64,000 bases of DNA. It comes from Otariodibacter oris (GTDB taxonomy: Bacteria > Pseudomonadota > Gammaproteobacteria > Enterobacterales > Pasteurellaceae). Both the position numbers and the translations under genes were made by a program. The first letter of the stretch is position 1. Each line of letters starts with the position of its first letter. The notes below the pieces were generated by a model. That model was given only the letters and a program-made list of their open reading frames with translations, had not been told where the DNA came from and searched no databases. The stretch covers positions 573,262 to 637,261 of the forward strand of contig NZ_CP016604.1 in NCBI RefSeq assembly GCF_009684715.1. The letters run 5' to 3'. Positions 19,320-28,334 of the stretch are shown one piece after another.

Positions 19320-20678
19320 TCACAACCCTTCGTACAACTTAAACGCTTGTCTATCCGACATACTTACAAGGTAATCACAAATTACTCGAGGTTGTTTAGT
19401 GGGGGCGGTATTTTCCCAACGTTCTGCAACATTTTTTGGGAGTAGGCGGGTCGGATCACAACTCAGCATATCGAATAGTGCCATTAAAATACGTTGTCCT
19501 TTGTATTCCACCCGTTGTGTTTTTACATCACAAATCACATAGTCATATACAAATGATTTTAAGACGTTTAACACCGCTTTCACATCATCAGGTAAGGTGG
19601 CGTTGAAACGTAATAATGGCTCATCAAATTCTTTGATGTCTTTCCATTGCACATTGGTTACAAAATAATTGACTAATGCCCCGATAATATCTTTACGTTC
19701 ATAGCGGTGAGATGAGAACAATTTTTCACGCAATTGTGGCAACATGGCTTTTAACCATTCAGACTCACATTTTTCAAATGCTTTTTCAGCGTGAATCCAA
19801 GATTGCGGAGTGACCATTCCGCCGACAATCGCATCTTCTAAATCATGCACACCATAGGCAATATCATCCGCCAATTCCATAATGCTACAATCAAGGGATT
19901 TATACTGTGTGCTATTAGGTTGTTGCGGATCAGTATTCGCTATCACAGAGGTAAATAATTGCTTATCTTTTTCAGATAAAGGTTGCAGTACCCAATCAAA
20001 AAATTGTGTATCGTCCTCAAAAATGCCCTTGCTTGTTTTGATTTGGTGCAAGTTGATATAAGGGGTTTCAGGAATAACTTTAGGTGTTTTTGGCACAGTT
20101 TGGCTGAGTAGCGCAGGGTATTTCATAATGCCGAGCAAGGTACGGCGGGTGAGATTCATTCCTGCATTTTGTGTATAAGGCTCAAGTTGAGTGACGATAC
20201 GAAAAGATTGAGCATTACCCTCAAATCCCCCAAACTCTCGCATTTTATAATTTAGTGCCATTTCCCCACCGTGTCCAAAAGGAGGATGCCCGATATCGTG
20301 AGCAAAACAAAGGGATTCAATTAAACTACGGGAAGGCAATAAAGCGGTAAGATCATCGGCATATTTTGCAAAATTTGGATCGGAACAGACCGCTTGAAAA
20401 CTTTGTTTATCTTCATTGAGTTTCGCCCGTAAGCTACCACCAATTTGAGCAGTTTCGAGGGAATGAGTTAAACGAGTGCGGTAAAAATCATCTTCGCCGA
20501 CGGCGTGAATTTGCGTTTTGGCTTGTAAACAGCGAAATGCTTCCGAGTGCAAAATACGTCCACGATCCCGTTGAAAAGGTGAACGATGATCGTGTTCTCT
20601 GTGTTTATCCCCTAAAAATCGTTCCGTCCACGCATTGTCTTTCCAAATAGCTGGTTTTGTTTTTTGATCTTGTTGCAT
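19320..20678 (-). CDS. Deoxyguanosinetriphosphate triphosphohydrolase-like protein (HD domain dNTPase)
   Basis: HD-domain phosphohydrolase of the Dgt family, which splits dNTPs to deoxynucleosides plus triphosphate and can limit dNTP pools. The 452 residues include the start motif RDRGRILHSEAFRCL and the metal ligands of the HD domain: H72 in RLTHSLETA, H127-D128 in FAHDIGHPPFGHGGE, and the downstream Asp of ELADDIAYGVHD. This is the shorter dGTPase-like branch, not the 505-residue E. coli Dgt type, so substrate range is uncertain. The ATG follows GGGAGAGAATAAGCA. It is divergent from rlmD, with a shared 92-bp control region. Confidence 0.92.
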   Translation of the reverse strand: MQQDQKTKPAIWKDNAWTERFLGDKHREHDHRSPFQRDRGRILHSEAFRCLQAKTQIHAVGEDDFYRTRLTHSLETAQIGGSLRAKLNEDKQSFQAVCSDPNFAKYADDLTALLPSRSLIESLCFAHDIGHPPFGHGGEMALNYKMREFGGFEGNAQSFRIVTQLEPYTQNAGMNLTRRTLLGIMKYPALLSQTVPKTPKVIPETPYINLHQIKTSKGIFEDDTQFFDWVLQPLSEKDKQLFTSVIANTDPQQPNSTQYKSLDCSIMELADDIAYGVHDLEDAIVGGMVTPQSWIHAEKAFEKCESEWLKAMLPQLREKLFSSHRYERKDIIGALVNYFVTNVQWKDIKEFDEPLLRFNATLPDDVKAVLNVLKSFVYDYVICDVKTQRVEYKGQRILMALFDMLSCDPTRLLPKNVAERWENTAPTKQPRVICDYLVSMSDRQAFKLYEGL

Positions 20679-20770
20679 TGCTTATTCTCTCCCTTTTTGA
20701 TGAGAATCCCGAAGTTTCGGGTATTTTAGGCTATAATATCGCACAATTATTTCTGTTTAAGCAATATCCA

Positions 20771-22087
20771 ATGGCATTATTTTATTCTGAGAAAAAAGCA
20801 AAAAAAACAACAAAACCGACCGCTTTACAAGGCGTGACTATTCAAGATTTAGATTATCAAGGACGAGGTGTCGCAAAGGTTGGCGGTAAAACGTGGTTTA
20901 TTGAGAATGCGTTACCTAGCGAGCAAGTGGATGCCAATGTGATCGAAGAAAAACGTCAATATGGAATGGCACAAGCGGTAAGATTCTCGCATAAATCTGC
21001 AAATCGAGTTGAGCCAGATTGTTCTCTCTACGCACAATGTGGCGGTTGTCAAATGCAACATATTTCACTCGATCTGCAACGTGCCACCAAGCAAAAAGCC
21101 CTTTTTCAACGCTTACAAAAATTGCAATCTGCCCCTATTGATTTTCAACCAATGATTGTGGGTGACGATCAGGGTTATCGTCGTCGTGCAAAATTGCATA
21201 TCGGTTGGGATAAAAATAATGTGCTATTAGGTTTTCGCAAAAAAAATTCTCAAGAAATTATCGAGGTTGAGCAATGTTTAGTCTTAGAAAAGCCATTATC
21301 CGACTTTTTAATTCGCCTTAAAGCCTTATTAAAGGGATGGAAACAGAAAAAAGCGTTAGGGCATATTGAATTGGTGCGTGCAGACAATGGGATCGCTTTG
21401 TTACTTCGCCATATCGGGCAATTAACCACGCAAGATAGAGAAAATCTTAATGCCTTTGCTGAACAAGAAAATTTAATGTTATTTGTGATGACCGAGAAAG
21501 ACGAGATTCAACAATGGCGGGGGGATTCCCCTTATTATCAGCTAGGCGACTTAAAGTTATCTTTTTCCATTCGTGATTTTATTCAAGTCAATGCCAGTTT
21601 AAATCAGCGAATGGTCACAACCGCAATAGATTGGTTGGAATTAAATGCAAGCGATAGGATCCTCGATTTATTTTGCGGGATGGGCAATTTCACGTTACCA
21701 ATGGCTCGTTTTGTGGAAAAAGTTGTCGGGATTGAAGGTGTGCAACCTATGGTTGAACAAGCTCAACACAACGCACGGATAAATGGTATCGACAACGTAC
21801 AATTTTACCAAACAGATTTAGCCCAACCTTTTGCCGATAAGCCTTGGGCAAGTCAATCATTTAACAAAGTCTTGCTTGATCCCGCCCGAAACGGCGCTTT
21901 GTTCGCCCTCGATCATCTATGCGAATTGCAACCCGAACGGATTGTATATGTATCCTGCAACCCCGCAACCCTCGTCCGAGATTGCGAAAAGTTGATCGAA
22001 AAAGGCTATAAACTGATTAAAGGGGCAATGATCGATATGTTTCCTCATACAGGGCATTTGGAGTCGGTGGTGGTGTTGAGTAAATAA
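20771..22087 (+). CDS. rlmD: 23S rRNA (uracil-1939-C5)-methyltransferase RlmD
   Basis: SAM-dependent, iron-sulfur rRNA methyltransferase (RumA family). An upstream ATG at 20657 would add 38 residues that do not belong to the family, so I use the ATG at 20771, giving 438 residues (E. coli 433). A TRAM domain (about 15-70) is followed by the Fe-S cysteines C84, C90 and C93 (CSLYAQCGGC) with a fourth in VEQCLVLEK. The SAM motif is DLFCGMGNF, and the catalytic cysteine lies in VYVSCNPATLVRD. It is divergent from dgt, and an uptake signal lies inside the gene at 20971. Confidence 0.96.
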   Translation: MALFYSEKKAKKTTKPTALQGVTIQDLDYQGRGVAKVGGKTWFIENALPSEQVDANVIEEKRQYGMAQAVRFSHKSANRVEPDCSLYAQCGGCQMQHISLDLQRATKQKALFQRLQKLQSAPIDFQPMIVGDDQGYRRRAKLHIGWDKNNVLLGFRKKNSQEIIEVEQCLVLEKPLSDFLIRLKALLKGWKQKKALGHIELVRADNGIALLLRHIGQLTTQDRENLNAFAEQENLMLFVMTEKDEIQQWRGDSPYYQLGDLKLSFSIRDFIQVNASLNQRMVTTAIDWLELNASDRILDLFCGMGNFTLPMARFVEKVVGIEGVQPMVEQAQHNARINGIDNVQFYQTDLAQPFADKPWASQSFNKVLLDPARNGALFALDHLCELQPERIVYVSCNPATLVRDCEKLIEKGYKLIKGAMIDMFPHTGHLESVVVLSK

Positions 22088-22318
22088 AAATAGAGAGGTA
22101 ACGTAAATTAGTGGGATTGTTGATTGAAATAAACGAATGAATATTCAGAGAGTATTGAGTAAATTTATTGAAATAAATCATTTTTTATAGTAATAAACGT
22201 ACTATTTCATTACATGACCATTTAAATAGTTATATACTAGTTTGTTATTTGATATATTAGTTATCACATTTTAAGATAAAAATTATTTATACATTAGGAT
22301 GATTAAATAGGAGGTTAG

Positions 22319-23344
22319 ATGAGCGATTCAGAATATTACATGAATTTACCTCTAGATTTGGCTGGTAGTAGAACAAAAAATAGGTTCAGAGTAGAATTGT
22401 TATGGGGGATTGGTAAATTAATTGATTCCTATAAAAATTATGAAGATTATACTGTTGTATTTGATTTTAAATGTGATATTGAATTGCATTATAAAAGAGG
22501 ATTTGATTTTTATCAAATAAAAACAAAAAATAGAGGAAATCATAGTATTAAAAGTCTAACAAATAGAAAGGGAAATAGTAATTCTATTTTAGGGACATTA
22601 TATGCATTATATAGTCCTACACAAAAAGTGAAGTTGGCTGTAGTTTGTAATAAGCATTTAAAAATTAGTAGGAATGAAGATTTAAGATCAGAAATATGTT
22701 TAGGAGAATTAGATAAAAAAATAATAGATTTGGTTCAGGATAAATTAAAGGAAGAGTTAGCATTATCAAATATCATTTTAGATAATATATTTTATATTTG
22801 TGAAGAACTTGATTTAACACATCCTGATTATGCTATAAAAGGAAAGTTGATTGAATCTTTTCAAAATATTAAAAATGAAGAACCCCATAACCCAAATGCA
22901 TTATATAGATTGGTTTTTGAAACTGCTCAGAAAAAAGCTTCTTATGAGTTGGAAATTACTAATTATAGTGATGTTCTATATTGGAAAGGAATTTCTAAGG
23001 GTGAATTTGATAAAATGCTTGAAGCTCATAGGAAGAAATCTATAACAGGTATAGAGCAAACTAGAGATTACATTAGAAAATTATCTTTAAAAGAAAGAAG
23101 AGAATATAACCAAGCTTTAAATAATTTGTTAGAAAACTATCATAGTCATAATTTAAATGAGTTGCAATTATTAATTTTTAAATATATAAAAGAAAAAGAG
23201 GATAATATAGAAAATGAGATTATACTTCTTGAAATGTTAAGTTCTGTTTTTGATAAAAAATTCCCAGTAGAATATACGGAAATCATGAAGAAAGTTTTTT
23301 ACCTACTAATATTTTATATATATGCAGAAGGGGGGAGTATTTAA
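22319..23344 (+). CDS. DUF4297/Cap4-type PD-(D/E)XK nuclease, probable anti-phage effector
   Basis: The N-terminal part fits the DUF4297 (Cap4/LmuA-like) dsDNA endonuclease domain: AGSRTKNRFRVELLWG (residues 15-30), VVFDFKCDIE with D53/E55, and FYQIKTK with Q66-x-K68, which is the D-(n)-Q-x-K variant of the PD-(D/E)XK site. Residues about 200-341 are helical and charged with no family I recognise; they may hold the mediator part. The 341-residue gene has a perfect SD (AGGAGGT, 22309-22315). Its stop shares one base with the next start (TAATG), so the pair is translationally coupled. It is much richer in AT than rlmD and the BASS gene on either side, and has no uptake signal, which points to recent transfer. 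The defence role is inferred from family and context. Confidence 0.8.
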   Translation: MSDSEYYMNLPLDLAGSRTKNRFRVELLWGIGKLIDSYKNYEDYTVVFDFKCDIELHYKRGFDFYQIKTKNRGNHSIKSLTNRKGNSNSILGTLYALYSPTQKVKLAVVCNKHLKISRNEDLRSEICLGELDKKIIDLVQDKLKEELALSNIILDNIFYICEELDLTHPDYAIKGKLIESFQNIKNEEPHNPNALYRLVFETAQKKASYELEITNYSDVLYWKGISKGEFDKMLEAHRKKSITGIEQTRDYIRKLSLKERREYNQALNNLLENYHSHNLNELQLLIFKYIKEKEDNIENEIILLEMLSSVFDKKFPVEYTEIMKKVFYLLIFYIYAEGGSI

Positions 23345-25027
23345 TGAATATATTTTTTAAGAAAATATATATTTTTGATATTGTAACTAAAGAAGCTTTT
23401 GTTGCTAGTTTTGATAAGAATATAACTATTGTTACTTCTAGTAGTATTGATGGTACAGATAGAGGAAAATCAGTGTTGCTACGTAGTTTGTATCATACTT
23501 TGGGTGCAGATGCTTATTTTGATAAAAAATGGAAATAAAGTATATCTATTAGAGTTTTTTGTTGATGATAGCAAGTATTTTATATATCGATATAGAAAGA
23601 TATTTAAAGTGTTTGATTCTTCTCTTACCATATTATTCCAAACATTATCTCGAATAGAATTATCAAAGTATTTAGGTGAAATTTGGAATTTTGAAATATT
23701 TTTACCTAATAGGAATACAGATATATTAGAGATTGCTCCATTAGCTTATACGTATGTAATGAACTTTATTGATCAAGATCACTATGAAGGAACTAATTTT
23801 AATTCTTTTAAAAATTTAGGTCAATATAAAAATTTTAAGCTTGATGTAATTTATGCACAATTAGGAATATACAATAAGAAATATTTTAACTATATAAAAA
23901 ACAAACAAAATCTAGTTGAAGAAATCAATAAATCTAAATCTTTATATGATAAAGCTAATGAAATGCAGATTAAAATATCTAGTTTATTAGAAAATATAGT
24001 TGTCCCTGAAAATATAGAAGAGCTAAATATAGAGCTTACTATTAGATCAGAAGAATATAATGTTATATTGAAATCTATGAATAAACTTAGATATGAACTT
24101 ACTAACTTAAGAAATGAAAGAAATGAGTTAATGATTGCCTTGAATCAAATTAATAGATTTAAGCATAATAAAGAACAAGAGATAAAGATTATTCTAAATG
24201 ATAATATTTGTCCTGAATGTTATTCCAAATTAAATGATACGATAGGTCTAAGGAGCAAAAGATATAACTTAATTGAGGATTCACAATACATAAGTGATAG
24301 TATTTTTGAAGATATAGAAAAAATTAAAGAATCCATTTCCGAAAAGGAGAGTAGTTATAAGGAACTATCTATAAAGCTAGAATTATATACTGAAAAATTT
24401 AGTGTAACAAAAAAAGAAATAAAGAATTATGCTAGTTATATGGGGTTGAATGAACTTTATAATAGCCTAAATATAGAGCGAGTTAATGAGTTAAATATAC
24501 AAAATAATATTAATGATAAAATTGTAAATATTAAAAAGGAATTAGATAGAATATCAGAAAATAAACAGGATATTAATAAAGAATATTATAATATGATAGA
24601 TGCAGAAGTGTTAAAGTTTGGATTAAATGAATTAGATGATTCACAATATAAATCTATTAACCGTGTTTTTTGTGCTAGTGGAAGTAATAAGCCAATTTCA
24701 ACTGTTATATGGTATTTTGTTCTAAACGTATTGAAAAAATATTTTAACAAAAGCTCTTTACAGCTACCAATGGTATTAGATAGTCCTAAAAATGCAGAAA
24801 TGGATATTGATAAGGATCAAGCATTGACTAATTATATATTAGAAAATTCAGATAATTATAGTCAGCTTATTTTCTCATCAATTGGATTAGAAAAATTTGA
24901 GCTTGTACATAATGATAAAATAAATGTTATTGAGTTAAAAAATGAAAAATATCATTTACTAAATGCTAAAGTATTTAAAGAGAATGAAGAGCTATTAGAT
25001 AATATTTTAAATGCACAATTAATATAA
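23344..25027 (+). pseudogene. SMC-like ATPase of a Lamassu/ABC-3C type defence system, single-base frameshift
   Basis: The ATG at 23344 overlaps the nuclease stop. The first frame (64 codons, to TAA at 23536) holds the ABC-ATPase start with a P-loop-like DGTDRGKS (K42) and LYHTLGAD. The rest continues in the next frame to 25027. Removing one base around 23524-23535 (six A's, then TGGAAA) restores one 560-residue frame. The continuation has long coiled coils around a zinc-hook-like CPEC (24209-24220), a signature-like SGSN (24677-24688) and a Walker B ending in DSP (VLDSP, 24773-24787), as in SMC-like partners of DUF4297 nucleases. As written the ATPase is broken. Sequencing error, true mutation, slippage or phase variation are all possible. 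Confidence 0.75.
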
Positions 25028-25189
25028 GTTATAGTAAAGTTAGAATTAATGTTTTATTTATATAATAATTTTGTTTTATTTTTTGGGATTAAAAGTTAAC
25101 CTAATTGAAGGTATTACAATACTTTACATTTAACAAAAACTCATATAATTTTTACCTAAAATCAACATTTTTTAAGAGGTAAATAATTA

Positions 25190-26131
25190 ATGAATGCATT
25201 GTTGAAGTTCACTCAGTTTGTTAGCAAAACATTTGCTGTGTGGGTGGTTGTGTTTGCGTTAATTGCGGCACAATTTCCCGATACGTTTAAAGTCTTTTTA
25301 GGTTGGGTACCTTATTTACTTGGGGTGGTCATGCTTGGTATGGGGCTAACCCTAACCTTTAAAGATTTTGGCGAGGTTTCGCGTAATCCTAAAGGGGCGA
25401 TTATTGGTGTCGTTGCTCAATTTATCGTCATGCCTGCGTTGGCTTTTCTATTAGTGAAATTATTTGATCTTCCTCCCGATTTAGCGATTGGCGTGATTCT
25501 TGTTGGTTCTTGCCCCGGTGGTACTTCCTCTAATGTGATGACTTATCTTGCGAAAGGGAATACAGCACTTTCGGTAGCTTGTACTACAATTTCAACCTTA
25601 TTAGCCCCAATCTTAACCCCTGCGGTCTTTTATCTATTTGCGAGTCAATGGTTAGATATTGATGCAGGAGCAATGTTTGTTTCTGTGTTGCAAATGGTGC
25701 TATTACCAATCTTTGTGGGTGTAATTATTCGTTCTATCTTCAAACAAAAAGTAGAAAATGTCAGCCAAGTTATGCCGTTAGTATCGGTCATTGCGATTGT
25801 ATTAATTGTAACAGCGGTGGTTTCTGTCAGTAAGGATAGTATTATTGAATCTGGGCTGTTAATTTTCGCTATTGTGGTTTTACACAATGCATTAGGTTAT
25901 GCGGTAGGCTATCTTGTTGCCCGCTTATTCAGACTGCCATTATCGGATAGTAAAGCCGTTTCAATCGAAGTGGGAATGCAAAATTCAGGATTAGGTGCGG
26001 CATTGGCGGCGATTCATTTTAAAGCTAATCCATTAATTGCAGTGCCGAGTGCAGTATTTAGCTTCTGGCACAACATTTCAGGTCCAATTCTTGCGATGAT
26101 CTTCAATGCAATGGAAGAGAAAAAAGAGTAG
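25190..26131 (+). CDS. Bile acid:sodium symporter (BASS) family transporter
   Basis: Inner-membrane secondary transporter of the BASS/SBF superfamily, 313 residues with eight to ten hydrophobic segments across its whole length. Family hallmarks are SCPGGTSSNVMTYLAKGN in the first half and EVGMQNSGLG in the second, which form the crossed unwound helices at the Na+ site. Bacterial members of this YocS-like group move organic anions such as pantoate or sulfated and bile-type compounds; the substrate here is unknown. The ATG follows AAGAGGTAAATAATTA. It is a single gene with its own terminator, directly after the defence cassette, and its base composition is normal. Confidence 0.93.
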   Translation: MNALLKFTQFVSKTFAVWVVVFALIAAQFPDTFKVFLGWVPYLLGVVMLGMGLTLTFKDFGEVSRNPKGAIIGVVAQFIVMPALAFLLVKLFDLPPDLAIGVILVGSCPGGTSSNVMTYLAKGNTALSVACTTISTLLAPILTPAVFYLFASQWLDIDAGAMFVSVLQMVLLPIFVGVIIRSIFKQKVENVSQVMPLVSVIAIVLIVTAVVSVSKDSIIESGLLIFAIVVLHNALGYAVGYLVARLFRLPLSDSKAVSIEVGMQNSGLGAALAAIHFKANPLIAVPSAVFSFWHNISGPILAMIFNAMEEKKE

Positions 26132-26145
26132 ATTTTGAGTGATTT

Positions 26146-26180
26146 ATCCCTACTAGCAATTTGCAGTAGGGATTTTTATT
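26146..26180 (+). terminator. Terminator after the BASS transporter gene
   Basis: A 9-bp stem (ATCCCTACT / AGTAGGGAT) with a 10-base loop is followed by TTTTATTTT. It lies between two convergent genes. Confidence 0.75.
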
Positions 26181-26199
26181 TTCAAGATTAGGCTGTTTG

Positions 26200-26754
26200 C
26201 TATTCAGATTCTTCCAACTCATCCGCCATTGCACTTAACGCATCTCGTGTGAGTTGAGCGAGGGCTTTATAAAATCCTGTATCAAACGCCTCCACTTTTC
26301 CTAAAAATTTACTTAAACAAGGTAAAAGAAACGTTTCAAATAGGGCTTTTTGTGCTGCAATGGAATCAATATTATCTTCAATCCAAGAGGCAGTTAAGAG
26401 CAATAATCCAACGTGATTAACATTGTCTACTTCAGGCATATTGCGTTGTTGGCGAAAAGTCATAAAGTCACTTGGATCAATACCATAATCAGAAAGACGA
26501 GGAGATACATTACCATTTTCTGCAAAAAGTGCTTGATAACTCACCGCTAATTCAGTAGGGTTAGCCTCTTTTTCTAAAATTGTAAGAGCCTGCTCACTTT
26601 GGGTGTCGGTCGCTAAAGCCCAATGTTGTCTAAGTTGTCCTTGTTGTAGCCAGTTGAATACGCCCGCAAGCACAGGATCAGTGGGATTACGATAAAATAA
26701 ATTGCCGAATAGACGGCATAATAGGGAAAAATCGTTAATGGTTACTTCGCTCAT
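26200..26754 (-). CDS. ycdY: TorD-family redox enzyme chaperone, YcdY-like
   Basis: Cytoplasmic all-helical chaperone of the TorD/DmsD superfamily that assists assembly or Tat export of cofactor enzymes. At 184 residues it equals E. coli YcdY in length. It shares the start FSLLCRLFGNLFYR, the LLTASWIEDN segment, LLPCLSKFLGKVEA and the acidic end TRDALSAMADELEES with that protein as I recall it. In E. coli, YcdY is linked to the zinc protein YcdX; no ycdX homologue is next to it here. It is divergent from nfo across a 64-bp gap. Confidence 0.85.
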   Translation of the reverse strand: MSEVTINDFSLLCRLFGNLFYRNPTDPVLAGVFNWLQQGQLRQHWALATDTQSEQALTILEKEANPTELAVSYQALFAENGNVSPRLSDYGIDPSDFMTFRQQRNMPEVDNVNHVGLLLLTASWIEDNIDSIAAQKALFETFLLPCLSKFLGKVEAFDTGFYKALAQLTRDALSAMADELEESE

Positions 26755-26818
26755 ATAAATAGTCGGTTGTTATAATTTGAAAAAGTCTATGTTACACGAA
26801 TCGGAGAAGGAAGATAAG

Positions 26819-27664
26819 ATGAAATATATTGGTGCGCATGTTAGTGCATCTGGTGGGGTTGAAAATGCCGTGTTGCGATCCGTTGAGATTGGCGCCAATG
26901 CTTTTGCTTTGTTTACAAAAAATCAGCGCCAATGGAAAGCACCACCACTCAAGCAAGAGAATATCGAAAAATTTAAGCGTTTTTGCCAAGTTTATCATTT
27001 TTCTGCCGATCAAATCTTACCTCACGATAGTTATTTGATTAATTTAGGTAATCCAGAGCAAGAAAATTTGGAAAAATCGAGAGATGCCTTTATTGAGGAA
27101 ATGCAACGTTGCGAGCAGTTGGGTTTAAAATTATTGAATTTCCATCCCGGTAGTCATTTACAGAAAATTTCAGAAGATGATTGTTTAGCGCGTATTGCAG
27201 AATCAATTAATATTGCAGTAGAAAAAGTACCCAATGTGGTTGCAGTAATTGAAAATACTGCAGGGCAAGGTTCCAATTTAGGTTGGCATTTTGATCATTT
27301 AGCTAAGATTATTGAGCTGGTGGATGATAAAAAGCGAGTGGGTGTCTGTTTAGATACTTGCCATCTTTTTTCCGCAGGTTATGACATAAGTACTACAGAG
27401 AAGTGTGAGCAAGTATTTACTGACTTTGAAAAAACCGTCGGTTTTCAATATTTGCGAGGCATGCATCTTAATGGATCTAAAACACCATTAGGCAGCCGAG
27501 TTGATCGTCACGATATGTTGAGGGAAGGGACAATTGGGACTGATATTTTTAAATTTGTGATGAATAATCAATATTTTGACAATATTCCTCTTATTTTGGA
27601 AACAATAAATCCAGATATTTGGAGCGATGAAATAAAATTTTTAAAAAGTTTGGAACAAAATTAA
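26819..27664 (+). CDS. nfo: Endonuclease IV (AP endonuclease)
   Basis: Zinc-dependent apurinic/apyrimidinic endonuclease of base excision repair. The start at 26819 gives [13 protein letters not shown], identical in form to the family N-terminus, and is preceded by GGAGAAGGAAG. An ATG at 26777 would add 14 unsupported residues. The 281-residue TIM-barrel (E. coli 285) carries the metal-binding segments [50 protein letters not shown] and [11 protein letters not shown]. It is divergent from the ycdY-like gene. No SOS box is evident. Confidence 0.97.
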   Translation: MKYIGAHVSASGGVENAVLRSVEIGANAFALFTKNQRQWKAPPLKQENIEKFKRFCQVYHFSADQILPHDSYLINLGNPEQENLEKSRDAFIEEMQRCEQLGLKLLNFHPGSHLQKISEDDCLARIAESINIAVEKVPNVVAVIENTAGQGSNLGWHFDHLAKIIELVDDKKRVGVCLDTCHLFSAGYDISTTEKCEQVFTDFEKTVGFQYLRGMHLNGSKTPLGSRVDRHDMLREGTIGTDIFKFVMNNQYFDNIPLILETINPDIWSDEIKFLKSLEQN

Positions 27665-27793
27665 AATAGTACTGTCGCACATTCTACGTAAAGTAGATTT
27701 GATTTAAATTTAATTTTAATTTACATTACCATACATTATTTAACAAACAGGAGAGTATCCGCTTTTAGGTTCTAGCGAGACGGTAAAATTATT

Positions 27794-28318
27794 ATGCAGA
27801 AATCTTTTTTTAAGTTAACACAATATTTTGGGACAACAACAGTCGTCGTTTTAGGACTGAGCTTTTCATCTTTATCCCATGCTAGCTTAAGTACAAAAGC
27901 AGCAACCCCGAGTCAAATTTTAAAAAATACCCATAAATCAGTAAGAAATTTTGATCGCAACGTCAATGTAAGTAAAGTACTGAGTGTTTATAAAGATTGG
28001 GTTGGTACACGTTATCGTTTTGGCGGTACAACTAAGGCAGGAATTGATTGTTCTGCATTTGTACAGGTTGTGATGAGCCATGCATTTAATATGCATTTAC
28101 CTCGATCGACAACAGGTCAAAAAAAGGTAGGTAAAGCTATTTCTAAATCAGAATTACGCCCCGGTGATCTTGTTTTTTTCCGTAAAAATGGTCATGTTGG
28201 AGTATATATTGGCGGTGGAAAATTTGTTCATTCAAGCACAAGCCAAGGCGTAACGACGAGTTCTTTATCTGACAGTTATTGGTCTAGAAATTACACACAG
28301 TCTCGTCGAGTACTTTAA
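27794..28318 (+). CDS. NlpC/P60 family peptidoglycan endopeptidase (MepS/Spr-like)
   Basis: Predicted periplasmic cysteine peptidase that cuts peptide cross-links in peptidoglycan. Residues 1-31 form a signal peptide ending in SHA. The NlpC/P60 domain has the catalytic Cys in GIDCSAFVQ, the catalytic His in NGHVGVYIG, and a third His in KFVHSS. RFGGTTKAGIDCSA and RPGDLVFF are typical of the Spr/MepS branch. Unlike E. coli MepS there is no lipobox cysteine, so the mature enzyme should be soluble in the periplasm. The start lacks a strong SD (GAGACGG lies further upstream). It is convergent with the UmuD-like gene, 16 bp away. Confidence 0.92.
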   Translation: MQKSFFKLTQYFGTTTVVVLGLSFSSLSHASLSTKAATPSQILKNTHKSVRNFDRNVNVSKVLSVYKDWVGTRYRFGGTTKAGIDCSAFVQVVMSHAFNMHLPRSTTGQKKVGKAISKSELRPGDLVFFRKNGHVGVYIGGGKFVHSSTSQGVTTSSLSDSYWSRNYTQSRRVL

Positions 28319-28334
28319 TTCTACATTGATAGTA

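Noticed and set aside
22190-22260. Sigma-70 promoter for the nuclease gene (TTACAT ... TATACT)
   Set aside because: The -35 box matches only two positions; the AT-rich stretch offers many equal candidates.
23521-23540. Programmed ribosomal frameshift as the normal way to express the SMC-like ATPase
   Set aside because: The needed shift is one base forward, while the A-rich site resembles a -1 slip site, and no stimulatory stem or internal SD was seen. Mutation, error or slippage remain more likely.
22088-25189. Insertion sequence, prophage or tRNA-linked island carrying the defence cassette
   Set aside because: No transposase, integrase, tRNA gene, flanking direct repeats or terminal inverted repeats were seen.
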